A DNA stretch of 64,000 nt from NCBI RefSeq assembly GCF_009857535.1, contig NZ_WWCS01000021.1, positions 1 through 64,000 of the forward strand, read 5' to 3'. The notes under the pieces were generated by a model that was not told the DNA's origin, did no database searches, and worked only from the letters and a program-made list of their open reading frames with translations. The position numbers and the translations under genes are program-made. Source of the DNA: Duganella margarita. Lineage in GTDB: Bacteria; Pseudomonadota; Gammaproteobacteria; Burkholderiales; Burkholderiaceae_D. Below, piece after piece: positions 16,163 to 24,258 of this stretch (position 1 is its first letter; each line of letters starts with the position of its first letter).

Positions 16163-16720
16163 ATGAAGAAAGCGTCTATGCTCAAGGGTTCACTTTGCAC
16201 CGTACGCCACCTGCTCACCACAGACCTGAATACCTTCATCGCGCTGGTCAACGACCTGCCGTCTCGCGGCGATTATTTTTCCACGCACTTCAAGTCGCCG
16301 GAAACCATGCGCAAGGAGTTCATGCAGAATAACTTCGTCACCGAAGACAGCGAGCTGTTTGTCATCGAAGACGCGCTGCATCACATCATTGGCGTCATCA
16401 CCCACTTCAAGAGCCGCACGCCGACCACGCGCGAAATCGGCTACCGGCTGTTCGACACCAAGCTGTCCGGACGCGGATATGTCACCGAAGCGTGCCAGCT
16501 GCTGGTCGATTATCTGTTCAACGTCTACCAGTACCAGCGGCTGGAACTGCTGTCGGCGCCGGAGAACGTGGCCTCGGTGCGGGTCGCACAAAAATGCGGC
16601 TTCCAGCCGGAAGGCACACTGCGTAACGCCTTCTTTATCAATGGCCGTTATCAGGATGTGATGGTTTTCAGCCTGCTGCGCCCCGAATGGGAAGCACGCC
16701 GTCTTTCCATATCTGTCTAA
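16163..16720 (+). CDS. RimJ/RimL-type GNAT N-acetyltransferase
   Basis: 185 residues. The fold is clear: an N-terminal 'TVRHLLTTDL', motif A around 'SGRGYVTEACQLLVDYLF', and the C-terminal 'RLELLSAPENVASVRVAQKCGFQPEGTLRNA', the hallmark of RimJ/RimL-like acetyltransferases. It transfers acetyl from acetyl-CoA to an amine, often a protein N-terminus or antibiotic; the substrate is unknown. A second ATG at 16178 is an alternative start. Confidence 0.88.
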   Translation: MKKASMLKGSLCTVRHLLTTDLNTFIALVNDLPSRGDYFSTHFKSPETMRKEFMQNNFVTEDSELFVIEDALHHIIGVITHFKSRTPTTREIGYRLFDTKLSGRGYVTEACQLLVDYLFNVYQYQRLELLSAPENVASVRVAQKCGFQPEGTLRNAFFINGRYQDVMVFSLLRPEWEARRLSISV

Positions 16721-16854
16721 ATGTTACAAGCCATTACCACCGAGGCCCGTTTGTAAGCATCTGTATAAGACATGGAAATTACATTTAGGAGAGGTATAGT
16801 GGACTCACTGGCTAACGAATCATTCTGATCCGCGCCACAGCAAGGGGAATTACC

Positions 16855-17283
16855 ATGTTGAGCAAAAAAATGATGGGTGTAGCGTTACTGGCCACTGCAG
16901 CAGTATCGTCGTCGGCCTTCGCAGGCGACCGTGATTTCAACACGGTGGCCGGTGCTGTGGTAGGCGCTGCAATCGGCAATAGCACCGGTGGCCGCGATGG
17001 CGCCATCGTCGGCGGCGTGCTTGGCGCGGCGGTGGGCAACAGCATCCGCACCAACGATGACCGTTATTATCGCGGCGGCGGCCGTGGCTATGTCGAAACC
17101 CGCGTGTACTCGCAGCCTGCGCCGGTCTACTACGAGCGTCCAGCGCCGGTGTACTACGCACCGCCTCCACGCTACTACCAACCGCCACCACGCGTGGTGT
17201 ACGTTGAACCAGCCCGCCCATACTATCGCGAATACCGTGAGGAGCGCTGGGAACACCGTCACCGCGATCGCTGGGATCGTTAA
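16855..17283 (+). CDS. Glycine-zipper 2TM-like exported protein with Tyr/Pro-rich tail
   Basis: 142 residues: signal peptide (to about AFA-GD), a glycine zipper 'AGAVVGAAIGNSTGGRDGAIVGGVLGAAVGN' and a low-complexity tail rich in Tyr, Pro and Arg (repeats of 'APVYYE/A'). Glycine-zipper proteins insert in or associate with the outer membrane. A GGGG site precedes the ATG and a strong terminator follows at once, so this is a single-gene unit. Confidence 0.8.
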   Translation: MLSKKMMGVALLATAAVSSSAFAGDRDFNTVAGAVVGAAIGNSTGGRDGAIVGGVLGAAVGNSIRTNDDRYYRGGGRGYVETRVYSQPAPVYYERPAPVYYAPPPRYYQPPPRVVYVEPARPYYREYREERWEHRHRDRWDR

Positions 17284-17295
17284 TCTTTAGTCTAC

Positions 17296-17322
17296 AAAGC
17301 CCCGATGCGTCGGGGCTTTTTT
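17296..17322 (+). terminator. Intrinsic terminator after the glycine-zipper gene
   Basis: Ten-base-pair stem AAAGCCCCGA / TCGGGGCTTT with a TGCG loop followed by further Ts. It insulates the following kinase operon from upstream transcription. Confidence 0.9.
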
Positions 17323-17359
17323 CATTCCCTCCGCTAGTTTGCTGCGACGGGGGGGAAAC

Positions 17360-18397
17360 ATGACAACAGCAGACGCAATCATCGCTTTGGAACTGGGCCA
17401 CTACCGGCTGCGCGAGCAGATCGGCGGATCGGCCTACGGCATCATCTGGCGCGCCAGCGGGCCGCAGGCCACGCGCGACGTCGCCATCAAGCTAATCAAC
17501 CAGGAACAGATGGCGCGCGCCCTGCCCGCCCAGCGCACGCGCTGGACCACCAGCGCCAATAACGAAATCGCCTTCCTCCAGTCGCTGGAGCCATGGGACG
17601 AACGGCACATCGTGCGGCTGCTGGACAGCGGCTGGCACGACGGCCTGCCGGTGCTGGCGCTGGAGCTGATGGGCTCCGACCTGGGTAAGCACATGGTCGC
17701 ACTCAAAAGCCGCGCCGAGACCGTCCCGCTGGCGCAAGCCTTGGGCTGGATCGCGCAGATCAACCAGGCGCTGGCCAAAGTCCACCAATACGGCTGGCGA
17801 TATCTGGATCTGAAGCCGGCCAATGTGCTGCTCGATCCGCACCTCCACACCGTCAAGCTGGCCGATTTTGGCACCAACCGCGAATTAGGCAGCCTGCAAG
17901 CGCACTCCTATGCCGGCACCGCCAACTGGCAGGCGCCGGAACAGTTCTTCCCGGCCGATGGTGGCGGTTACGCCACCGGGCCGCGCAGCGATTACTTTTC
18001 ACTGGGCGCGCTGTTCTACTTCCTGGTCACCAGCGGCATACTGCTGCGCTTTTGCAGCGACTGCGGGCAAGCGTATCGCGAACATCACGTTGCCGGCGCC
18101 AATCTGCTGCGCGGCATGCATGGCGGCGAGATTCCGTCCGCGCTGCACGCCGGCGAAGAGGAACGCTTTGCCGCCGCCATCCCGGCCGACAAGCGCGATG
18201 CGGCGCTGGAACTGCTACGCGCCTTGCTGCAAATCGATCCTGCCAAACGCCCGCGCCACGCGATCCAGATTAGCCGCATGCTCAATACCATCCAGGGCGT
18301 AAAGCCAGCGCGCGGCGTATTCGACACGGTTGATCCTGTGCTGGCGATGCGACGGCCTTCCGCCGTCAATGGCTGGCAAAGCTTGCAGGTGGCATGA
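17360..18397 (+). CDS. Eukaryote-like Ser/Thr protein kinase
   Basis: 345 residues from ATG 17360, preceded by a G-rich ribosome-binding site. Kinase features in order: Gly-rich loop 'IGGSAYG' (21-27), VAIK with Lys44, catalytic loop 'YLDLKPAN' with Asp150, Lys152 and Asn155, and DFG Asp169. The usual His of HRD is Tyr148. The C-terminal lobe is degenerate in places, and no transmembrane helix is present, so it is cytosolic. First gene of the plus-strand operon; the stop overlaps the SEDS-gene ATG. Likely substrates are FHA-interacting partners in the same operon (inference). Confidence 0.9.
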   Translation: MTTADAIIALELGHYRLREQIGGSAYGIIWRASGPQATRDVAIKLINQEQMARALPAQRTRWTTSANNEIAFLQSLEPWDERHIVRLLDSGWHDGLPVLALELMGSDLGKHMVALKSRAETVPLAQALGWIAQINQALAKVHQYGWRYLDLKPANVLLDPHLHTVKLADFGTNRELGSLQAHSYAGTANWQAPEQFFPADGGGYATGPRSDYFSLGALFYFLVTSGILLRFCSDCGQAYREHHVAGANLLRGMHGGEIPSALHAGEEERFAAAIPADKRDAALELLRALLQIDPAKRPRHAIQISRMLNTIQGVKPARGVFDTVDPVLAMRRPSAVNGWQSLQVA

Positions 18398-20928
18398 TGA
18401 CGCCCTCACAAGCAGCCAGCCGCTTAACCACGCAAGCGGTAGGCGGCGCCGCACGCCGCCCGATGCCGCGCCAATCATCAGCCGCTCGCCTGGCTGGCGT
18501 CCTGAATGCCACGCTGTACGCCACCGCGCGCGCTGCCACCCGCAACGTCGGCCTGGCGATCACGCTGTCGATACTGGCAAGCCTGTGCGGCTTGCAGGCG
18601 TTAGCCTTGTTGCGCGCACCCGCAGCCTGGTTGCCCTCCGCAATCAACGTTACCCTGCCGGCCGGCGACAGCATCACCCTCGGCCAGCGCGAGCTGGCAG
18701 CGCCGCAGACCGACCGCAATCATCTGTCGCTGCGCCGCGACGCCAGCGGCAGATGGCTGTTGCGCAATCTCAGCGCCAGCAATCACGTGGTACTGCTGCG
18801 CGACGGCGCCGAACAACGCATGGGCAGTATCGCCATGCAGGATCTACAACGCGTCCAGATTGACGGCGCCGTCTTTGAAATCCGCGCAGCCAATGCAGAC
18901 CAAGTCACCTTCACGCGCGACGGCCACGAATGGCGCTACGACGGCGCCACGCTGTACCGCGATGGCCGCCAGCAAGCCAATTGTCCTGAATCGCGCCTCG
19001 CCTCGAAGGCGCTGGCGGCATGGAACGGCATCATGCCAATGACCATCGCCCGTCCGCTCACCTTTGGCGGCAATCTGTATTGCGACAATCGTCTCGGCCT
19101 GGCGCAAGTAACGCCGGGCGCCGCGCAGATCAGCCGCATCAACGGCCGCGTGCAGCTATCGGCTGGCAATGCAGATGGCGACCGCGCGGCGGTGCTGGTC
19201 ACCGGCGCCGGCAAGCAGACGGACTTGCGCAATCAGGAAGCATCCCTGGCGGGCGTCAACGCCATCATGGTCGGCCACACGCGCTTGCAAATCACCACCA
19301 GCGGCAACCAACTGAAGCTGCAACCAAGCCGCCACGTCAAGCTGTTCGCCGAGCCTGAACTTAAACAACAGGAGCAAGTGAGCTGGCAATGGCAGCAGCG
19401 CGCACTCTGGAGCGGCGGCCACGCCGACACGCTCTGTACCGGCATCGCCCTGTGCCTGGCCTGCATTGGCGTTAGCGCCATCACGCGCTGCGCAAGCTCC
19501 GCTCATCCCGCTGCCGCTCTGGCCGAGAGCGCCGGGGGGCATCGCGCAAGCCAAGCTGCCTCGTCTAGGGTGGAAAGAGTGGCAGGCGGCAGCATCCTGC
19601 TGGCGGCGGCGGGCATGCTGGCGCTCGGACTGATCGCGCTGATCGCCCAACGCGCCGGCTATGCACCTGGCGCAGCATGCTCATTGCTGCTGGCCGCCAG
19701 CGCGCTGCTGCTGTGGATCGCCCTCCCCGGCCGCCTGACGCTGGCCACCGCCGCCGGCGCCGTGCTGCTGGCCGCCGGCCTGCTGGCGCAACTGGAACTG
19801 GGCCTCGGTGCGCCGGAATCGTCCTGGCTGCGCTACTACCAGAAAAGCGCGGCCATGCTGGCCATCGGCGCCGGTCTTGGCGGCCTGCTGCGCCTATGGG
19901 CACAACACCAGGCGGCGCGCGGCATCCACCTGCAACAGCGCACCATCGAATGGATACTCGCCCTGTTCGCTGCCGTGGCGCTGGCCGCACTGGCCGCCCA
20001 GGTATTGTGGGGCGACGAAACCGGAGTCTTCGACCTGCAACCAGTGGAACTGGCGAAACTGGCGCTGACCGCCCTCACCGCTCACTGCCTGGCGTTGCGC
20101 TTCCACTGGCACAGCGGCCCGCAGCGGCTGACCGACCACGGCACGCGCTGGCTGCAACTGATCGGCCCCGCCTTGCTGTTCCTCGCCCTGCTCGGCCTCG
20201 CGCTGGTGCAGGTGGACGACTTCTCACCCCTGATCCTGCTGCTGGTCTGGAGCACCGGCATAGGCCTGGCCTACGCCGTCGCCGCCGGCAACCGGCCGCT
20301 GGCCGCAGTGCTGGTCGGCGGTGCCTTGCTGGCGGTGGGCGCGGTGGTCTACCTGCGCGTGGTCGGCACGGATGACCTGATCCGCTGGGGCTTCTACGCC
20401 GACCGCTTCCTGGTCTGGCTCAATCCCGCCGAGCATCCGCACACCGGACAACAGCTGCTGCTGGGCGCCCGCGCCATCGGCGACGGCGGCTGGCTGGGCG
20501 CCGACCACTGGTTCGGCCTGCGCACGCTGGGCCAGACCGCCGGCAGCGCGGTGCAAATCCCCGCCGTGCAGGACGATTTTGCGGCGTCCTTCTTCCTCAA
20601 CCGCCACGGCCTGCTGGGCGGACTGTTGCTGTGGGCGGTGCAGGCGGCCTTCCTGACCGGGATTATGCTGGCGGCCCTGCAGGCCCACCGCAGCGGCGCG
20701 GCAGCCCGTCACTTCCGCCACGCCTGGCTGGGACGCTTCCGCTATTTCGCCCTGTGCGGCGGAGGCGCCTTCGTGCTGGCGCACTTCCTGCTGTCGTGGG
20801 GGACCAACCTGGCAATCTTTCCGATCATGGGGCAGCCGATGAGTTTTCTGTCGGCCGGCGGCAGCCACCTGCTGTTTTTCCTCTGCCCTCTGCTTACCTT
20901 CGTTGCGATATCTACTGAAGGAGTTTGA
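18394..20928 (+). CDS. FHA-like domain fused to a SEDS (FtsW/RodA) peptidoglycan polymerase
   Basis: 844 residues. A cytosolic head (1-45) and one hydrophobic helix (about 48-72) precede two strand-rich segments (about 85-165 and 230-325) with FHA-like spacing, such as 'ITLGQREL', 'RNHLSLRR', 'GRWLLRNLS' and 'IMVGHTRLQI'. From about 345 on it is a polytopic membrane protein whose second half matches SEDS glycosyltransferases: 'VQDDFAASFFLNRHGLLGG' with Asp727/Asp728 at the catalytic-Asp position, and 'MGQPMSFLSAGGSHL'. SEDS proteins polymerise lipid II with a class B PBP. Coupled to the kinase gene by 4 bp. Confidence 0.85.
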   Translation: MMTPSQAASRLTTQAVGGAARRPMPRQSSAARLAGVLNATLYATARAATRNVGLAITLSILASLCGLQALALLRAPAAWLPSAINVTLPAGDSITLGQRELAAPQTDRNHLSLRRDASGRWLLRNLSASNHVVLLRDGAEQRMGSIAMQDLQRVQIDGAVFEIRAANADQVTFTRDGHEWRYDGATLYRDGRQQANCPESRLASKALAAWNGIMPMTIARPLTFGGNLYCDNRLGLAQVTPGAAQISRINGRVQLSAGNADGDRAAVLVTGAGKQTDLRNQEASLAGVNAIMVGHTRLQITTSGNQLKLQPSRHVKLFAEPELKQQEQVSWQWQQRALWSGGHADTLCTGIALCLACIGVSAITRCASSAHPAAALAESAGGHRASQAASSRVERVAGGSILLAAAGMLALGLIALIAQRAGYAPGAACSLLLAASALLLWIALPGRLTLATAAGAVLLAAGLLAQLELGLGAPESSWLRYYQKSAAMLAIGAGLGGLLRLWAQHQAARGIHLQQRTIEWILALFAAVALAALAAQVLWGDETGVFDLQPVELAKLALTALTAHCLALRFHWHSGPQRLTDHGTRWLQLIGPALLFLALLGLALVQVDDFSPLILLLVWSTGIGLAYAVAAGNRPLAAVLVGGALLAVGAVVYLRVVGTDDLIRWGFYADRFLVWLNPAEHPHTGQQLLLGARAIGDGGWLGADHWFGLRTLGQTAGSAVQIPAVQDDFAASFFLNRHGLLGGLLLWAVQAAFLTGIMLAALQAHRSGAAARHFRHAWLGRFRYFALCGGGAFVLAHFLLSWGTNLAIFPIMGQPMSFLSAGGSHLLFFLCPLLTFVAISTEGV

Positions 20929-20931
20929 ATC

Positions 20932-22584
20932 ATGCCGACCTATGTTCAACACGCCGTCCTGGGGCGCATTCCGGACGTATTCAACGCCGAGGCAATCTGG
21001 CAGACGCCGGGGCTGGCGCTGTTCTCGCGCCGCCCGCTGCTGCGCGATCTGCTGGAGCGCAGCCCGCGCGAGCACAAGGGCCGCGCCGCCACCCGCTGCT
21101 TCTCGCACGTGACGCTGGTGCTGCCGCAGGAAGATGTCGACGATGACTACCACCTGACCCGTGGCGCGCGGGCGCGCGATCTGGCCGAAACGCTGGCGGC
21201 GCTGCATCAAAAGGATTTTGGCGATCTGCTGGGCAGTGACCAGGTACGCTATGACGTGGTCGGCGCGGCATCGCTGGCGCCGGGCGAGATTGAGGTCAAG
21301 TTCGGGCATGCGGTGTATTTGCCGGCGCCGGATGAGAAGATTCTGTACAACGTCAGCATGTCGCGGGACAGCGCGATCTGGCATCCGGTGTGTCCGCTGT
21401 ACCCCAATCAGCGTTTGGCATTGATCGGCGGCGAAGGCGCGGAAGCCAGCGCCGTGGCGCAAGGCTGGCCGTTTGGGCCTGATGCGGCGCTGTTGATTCT
21501 TAACGATGGCCCGGACGCGCCGCCGGTGCTGCAGATGCGTCCCAAAGAGGCGTTCGATTGCCGCTACGATCCGCACAGCGGCTACTTCACGGTCAAATCG
21601 CTGCGCGAGCCGCAAGGGGCAAGGATGCTGGTGAAGATTGCCCGCACCTCGGCATTTCCGCTGCGAGCACGCCACCAAAGCGATACAGGCAGCGCTACGC
21701 CGGCAGTCAATCCAGCGGTCTGGCAAAGCCGCTCCGGCGCGGGTAGCAACGCGATGGCCGGCGGCGACATCTCACCACGCGGCACCGGCGTCATCGCGCC
21801 AGCCCGCGCTGTGAATGTTCGTGCCGCAGCTGGCATCAATATCGTTGCGCGCAGCGGCGCTGGCGCCATCGACCTGACCGCCGTACCGGTCGCCAGCCAC
21901 AAGCCGGCCAACCGCGCTGGCGAAAGCGACGCGACTTATGCGCCGGTATCGCAGCAGCGCGTCAGCCTGGTGGCGTTAGCCTTGCCGCGCTTGAGCCGCT
22001 ACCGCGACACCGGCGCGCAAGCTCTTGAGCTGCCATTTAATCAGTCGCTGGCCCTTTCGGCTGACGGCCAACCGGCCATCAGCCTGATGGTCGACGCTGC
22101 GGACGATTTGTACGCCTGCACATCAGAAGGCCGCCAACGCGTCGAAGCCCCCGCCACCTTCGCCCCGGTCGATACGCGCGCACTGCGCCTGATGGCTGTC
22201 GCGCCGGAGATGGCGGACCGCTACCGCGCCGTGGTCTGCCTTGCCCAACCAGTCAGCGCCGGCGTGGCAAGCGGCGCGCGCTTCACCTTTGGCCGCAACT
22301 CGCCGATGCTGGCCTCTTTGCGCCTGCTCGACTCGCCGCGCTTCCTCAAGCGCGCAGACGGCGCGGGCAGCGCCAGCGCGGACCGGATTGGCCTGTCGCG
22401 CAACGCTTTCACCTTCGAAGCCACGACCAGGGGCTACACCATCGCCCGCCAGAGCGCCACGCAGACGCTGTATCACCTCGACGACAAGCTGCAATTCGTC
22501 GCCAGCATCGGCGATGCGCCCTACCCACTGCCGCATGGTCATCATCTGGTGGCAGGCCACTACGTACTGCGTTTCGACGCCTGA
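20932..22584 (+). CDS. 550-residue protein with FHA-like C-terminus (possible FhaA analogue)
   Basis: No family was recognised with certainty. The N-terminal 120 residues (ERSPREHKGRAATRCF... ARARDLAETLAALHQKDFGD) faintly resemble the FhaA N-terminal domain. A linker about 230-340 is low complexity. The last 65 residues follow an FHA pattern: 'IGLSRNAFTFEATTRGYTI', 'SATQTLYHLDD', 'HGHHLVAGHYVLRF'. Cytosolic, with no signal or membrane helix. It starts 3 bp after the SEDS gene and is followed at 6 bp by the SH3b gene. A phospho-peptide adaptor role is an inference. Confidence 0.6.
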   Translation: MPTYVQHAVLGRIPDVFNAEAIWQTPGLALFSRRPLLRDLLERSPREHKGRAATRCFSHVTLVLPQEDVDDDYHLTRGARARDLAETLAALHQKDFGDLLGSDQVRYDVVGAASLAPGEIEVKFGHAVYLPAPDEKILYNVSMSRDSAIWHPVCPLYPNQRLALIGGEGAEASAVAQGWPFGPDAALLILNDGPDAPPVLQMRPKEAFDCRYDPHSGYFTVKSLREPQGARMLVKIARTSAFPLRARHQSDTGSATPAVNPAVWQSRSGAGSNAMAGGDISPRGTGVIAPARAVNVRAAAGINIVARSGAGAIDLTAVPVASHKPANRAGESDATYAPVSQQRVSLVALALPRLSRYRDTGAQALELPFNQSLALSADGQPAISLMVDAADDLYACTSEGRQRVEAPATFAPVDTRALRLMAVAPEMADRYRAVVCLAQPVSAGVASGARFTFGRNSPMLASLRLLDSPRFLKRADGAGSASADRIGLSRNAFTFEATTRGYTIARQSATQTLYHLDDKLQFVASIGDAPYPLPHGHHLVAGHYVLRFDA

Positions 22585-22590
22585 GCCATC

Positions 22591-23076
22591 ATGGATGCCG
22601 TCACACTCCACGCCGTTGCCGCCTTTGCTGCGGGCCTGATCGTTACGCTGTTCCTGGCCGCGTACCTGACGCCGCGCGCCTGGTGGCGCCGGCCTAACGC
22701 GCGCGCGCTGCTCATCATGGTGGCCGGCGCCTGGAGCCTCGGCAGCCTGATTTTGTACGCCACGCACGGCGCGGGCAGCGCTCAAGCTAGTCCGGTGGTC
22801 GCCGCCACCGCAACCGCGCCCGCCGCCGACGACGACAGCGCAGCGGAAAGCTGGCGCAACGTTGCCGCAGGCCGCCCATTCCACGTCCACCGCGACCTGA
22901 ACCTGCGCGCCGCGCCTGGCGTGCACGCCGCCCGCCTCGCCATCGTGCCGGCCGGCGCCGAGGCCACGCCGACCGGCATGCGCAATGGCGACTGGTGGCA
23001 AATCAAAGCCAGCGTCAATGGCCGCGAAAACACCGGCTGGGTCAGCAGCCTGTGGCTGCGCCGGAGCGGCGAATGA
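22591..23076 (+). CDS. Membrane protein with C-terminal SH3b domain
   Basis: 161 residues. Two hydrophobic helices (about 8-28 and 43-58) are followed by a bacterial SH3 domain: 'LNLRAAPGVHAARLAIVPAGAEATPTG', 'GDWWQIKA', 'GWVSSLWL'. Bacterial SH3 domains commonly bind cell-wall peptides, which fits the SEDS gene upstream, but sidedness is not certain. The stop overlaps the phosphatase start by 4 bp. Confidence 0.75.
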   Translation: MDAVTLHAVAAFAAGLIVTLFLAAYLTPRAWWRRPNARALLIMVAGAWSLGSLILYATHGAGSAQASPVVAATATAPAADDDSAAESWRNVAAGRPFHVHRDLNLRAAPGVHAARLAIVPAGAEATPTGMRNGDWWQIKASVNGRENTGWVSSLWLRRSGE

Positions 23077-24164
23077 CGCACACGCCACCCACCGCCGCCG
23101 CCACTTTTTCGGCTAAGCTGTGGCCTTTCGCATCCCGCGCTGCGGCGCCCGCACCGATGACACGTATCACCGACCACCTGAACTTCGGCCCCGCCCTGGA
23201 CGTCGCCGCCCGCAGCAGCGCCAGCATCAGCAAGCTGCAAGTGCCGGAGAACCAGGACAACCTGCTGCTCATCGACGCCGACGGCCGCGCCGTGCTGCTG
23301 CGCGACCAAGGCGCGCAAACCACCCGGCTGCCCGACTGGCCGCAAGGCCACGTGCGCCTCGCAGTCCTCGACGGCATGGGCGGTCACGGACACGGACGGC
23401 AAGCCGCCGAAGCCGTCGCCACCGGCCTGCTGCGCATCCCCGCCTGCACCACGCTGGAAGAACTCAGCGCGCACCTCGACCAACTGCATCACAAACTGCA
23501 AGCCCATTTCAGGCGCCCGGACGACCACGACACCTTCCGCCGTCCGGGCACCACGCTCACGCTGCTGGAAATACCGCCCGGCCGCGAACCGATGCTGTAC
23601 CACGCCGGCGACTCGCGCCTGTACGAAATCACGCCGCAAAGCGCCAACCCGCTGACGGTGGACCACGTCCCCGCCACCTCCTTCGCCATGCACGGCCTGC
23701 TGGACGAGCAGGAATGGTGGCAGCAAGTGCACGGCGAACACCGCGCGCAGATTGCGCAAGCGTACATTCTCGGCAACGCCTTCACCAATCCGCAAATCCT
23801 GGACGACGGCCTGCTGCCGCTGGACGCGTCCAACCTGCCGCCCTTCCTGCGCCACCTGGCCGACCGCCGCGCCGTGCCCGTGCGCGCCGACGCCACCTAC
23901 CTGCTGGCCACCGACGGGTTCTGGTCCTGCGCCCATCCGCAGCCGTGGATCGCCCGCTGGCCGGCGCTGATGGCGCAGCCGTCCGCCGCACTAGCGCTGG
24001 ACGCCCTGTTCAACGACTACGCCGCCAGTCCGCCACCGCAACTCCATATCGACAACCTGAGCGCCATCGTGATTCGCTTCGGCCAGCCCGCTGCGCGGCC
24101 CCAAATGACGGGCAATGTTGACGAAACGGCACTGCCCACGGCACCAATTCCGTCGCATTTTTGA
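23073..24164 (+). CDS. PP2C-type Ser/Thr phosphatase
   Basis: 363 residues from ATG 23073, which overlaps the SH3b stop. Metal-binding motifs of PPM/PP2C enzymes are visible: 'ENQDN' (59-63), 'VLDGMGGHGHG' with Asp100, 'YHAGDSRLYE', 'LATDGFWS' and a C-terminal 'DNLSAIVIRF'. It should dephosphorylate targets of the operon's kinase. Soluble, no membrane segment, unlike actinobacterial PstP which has one. Last gene before an intergenic region with a 10-bp inverted repeat. Confidence 0.92.
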   Translation: MTHTPPTAAATFSAKLWPFASRAAAPAPMTRITDHLNFGPALDVAARSSASISKLQVPENQDNLLLIDADGRAVLLRDQGAQTTRLPDWPQGHVRLAVLDGMGGHGHGRQAAEAVATGLLRIPACTTLEELSAHLDQLHHKLQAHFRRPDDHDTFRRPGTTLTLLEIPPGREPMLYHAGDSRLYEITPQSANPLTVDHVPATSFAMHGLLDEQEWWQQVHGEHRAQIAQAYILGNAFTNPQILDDGLLPLDASNLPPFLRHLADRRAVPVRADATYLLATDGFWSCAHPQPWIARWPALMAQPSAALALDALFNDYAASPPPQLHIDNLSAIVIRFGQPAARPQMTGNVDETALPTAPIPSHF

Positions 24165-24241
24165 TACCCGCACAGCCAACCGCAAAAATCGGTTGCAAAG
24201 TTTGCCAAACAGAGCGAAAACCGCATAAACTTGCGGGTATC
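24163..24241 (+). repeat. Perfect 10-bp inverted repeat spanning the gap before the FHA gene
   Basis: GATACCCGCA at 24163-24172 and its exact reverse complement TGCGGGTATC at 24232-24241, 59 bases apart, lie across the phosphatase stop and the leader of the FHA gene. The arm-to-arm structure could form in the transcript and shape expression of the last gene. No T-run follows, so it is not a simple terminator. Confidence 0.45.
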
Positions 24242-24258
24242 CCATCGGTCGGTTTGTC

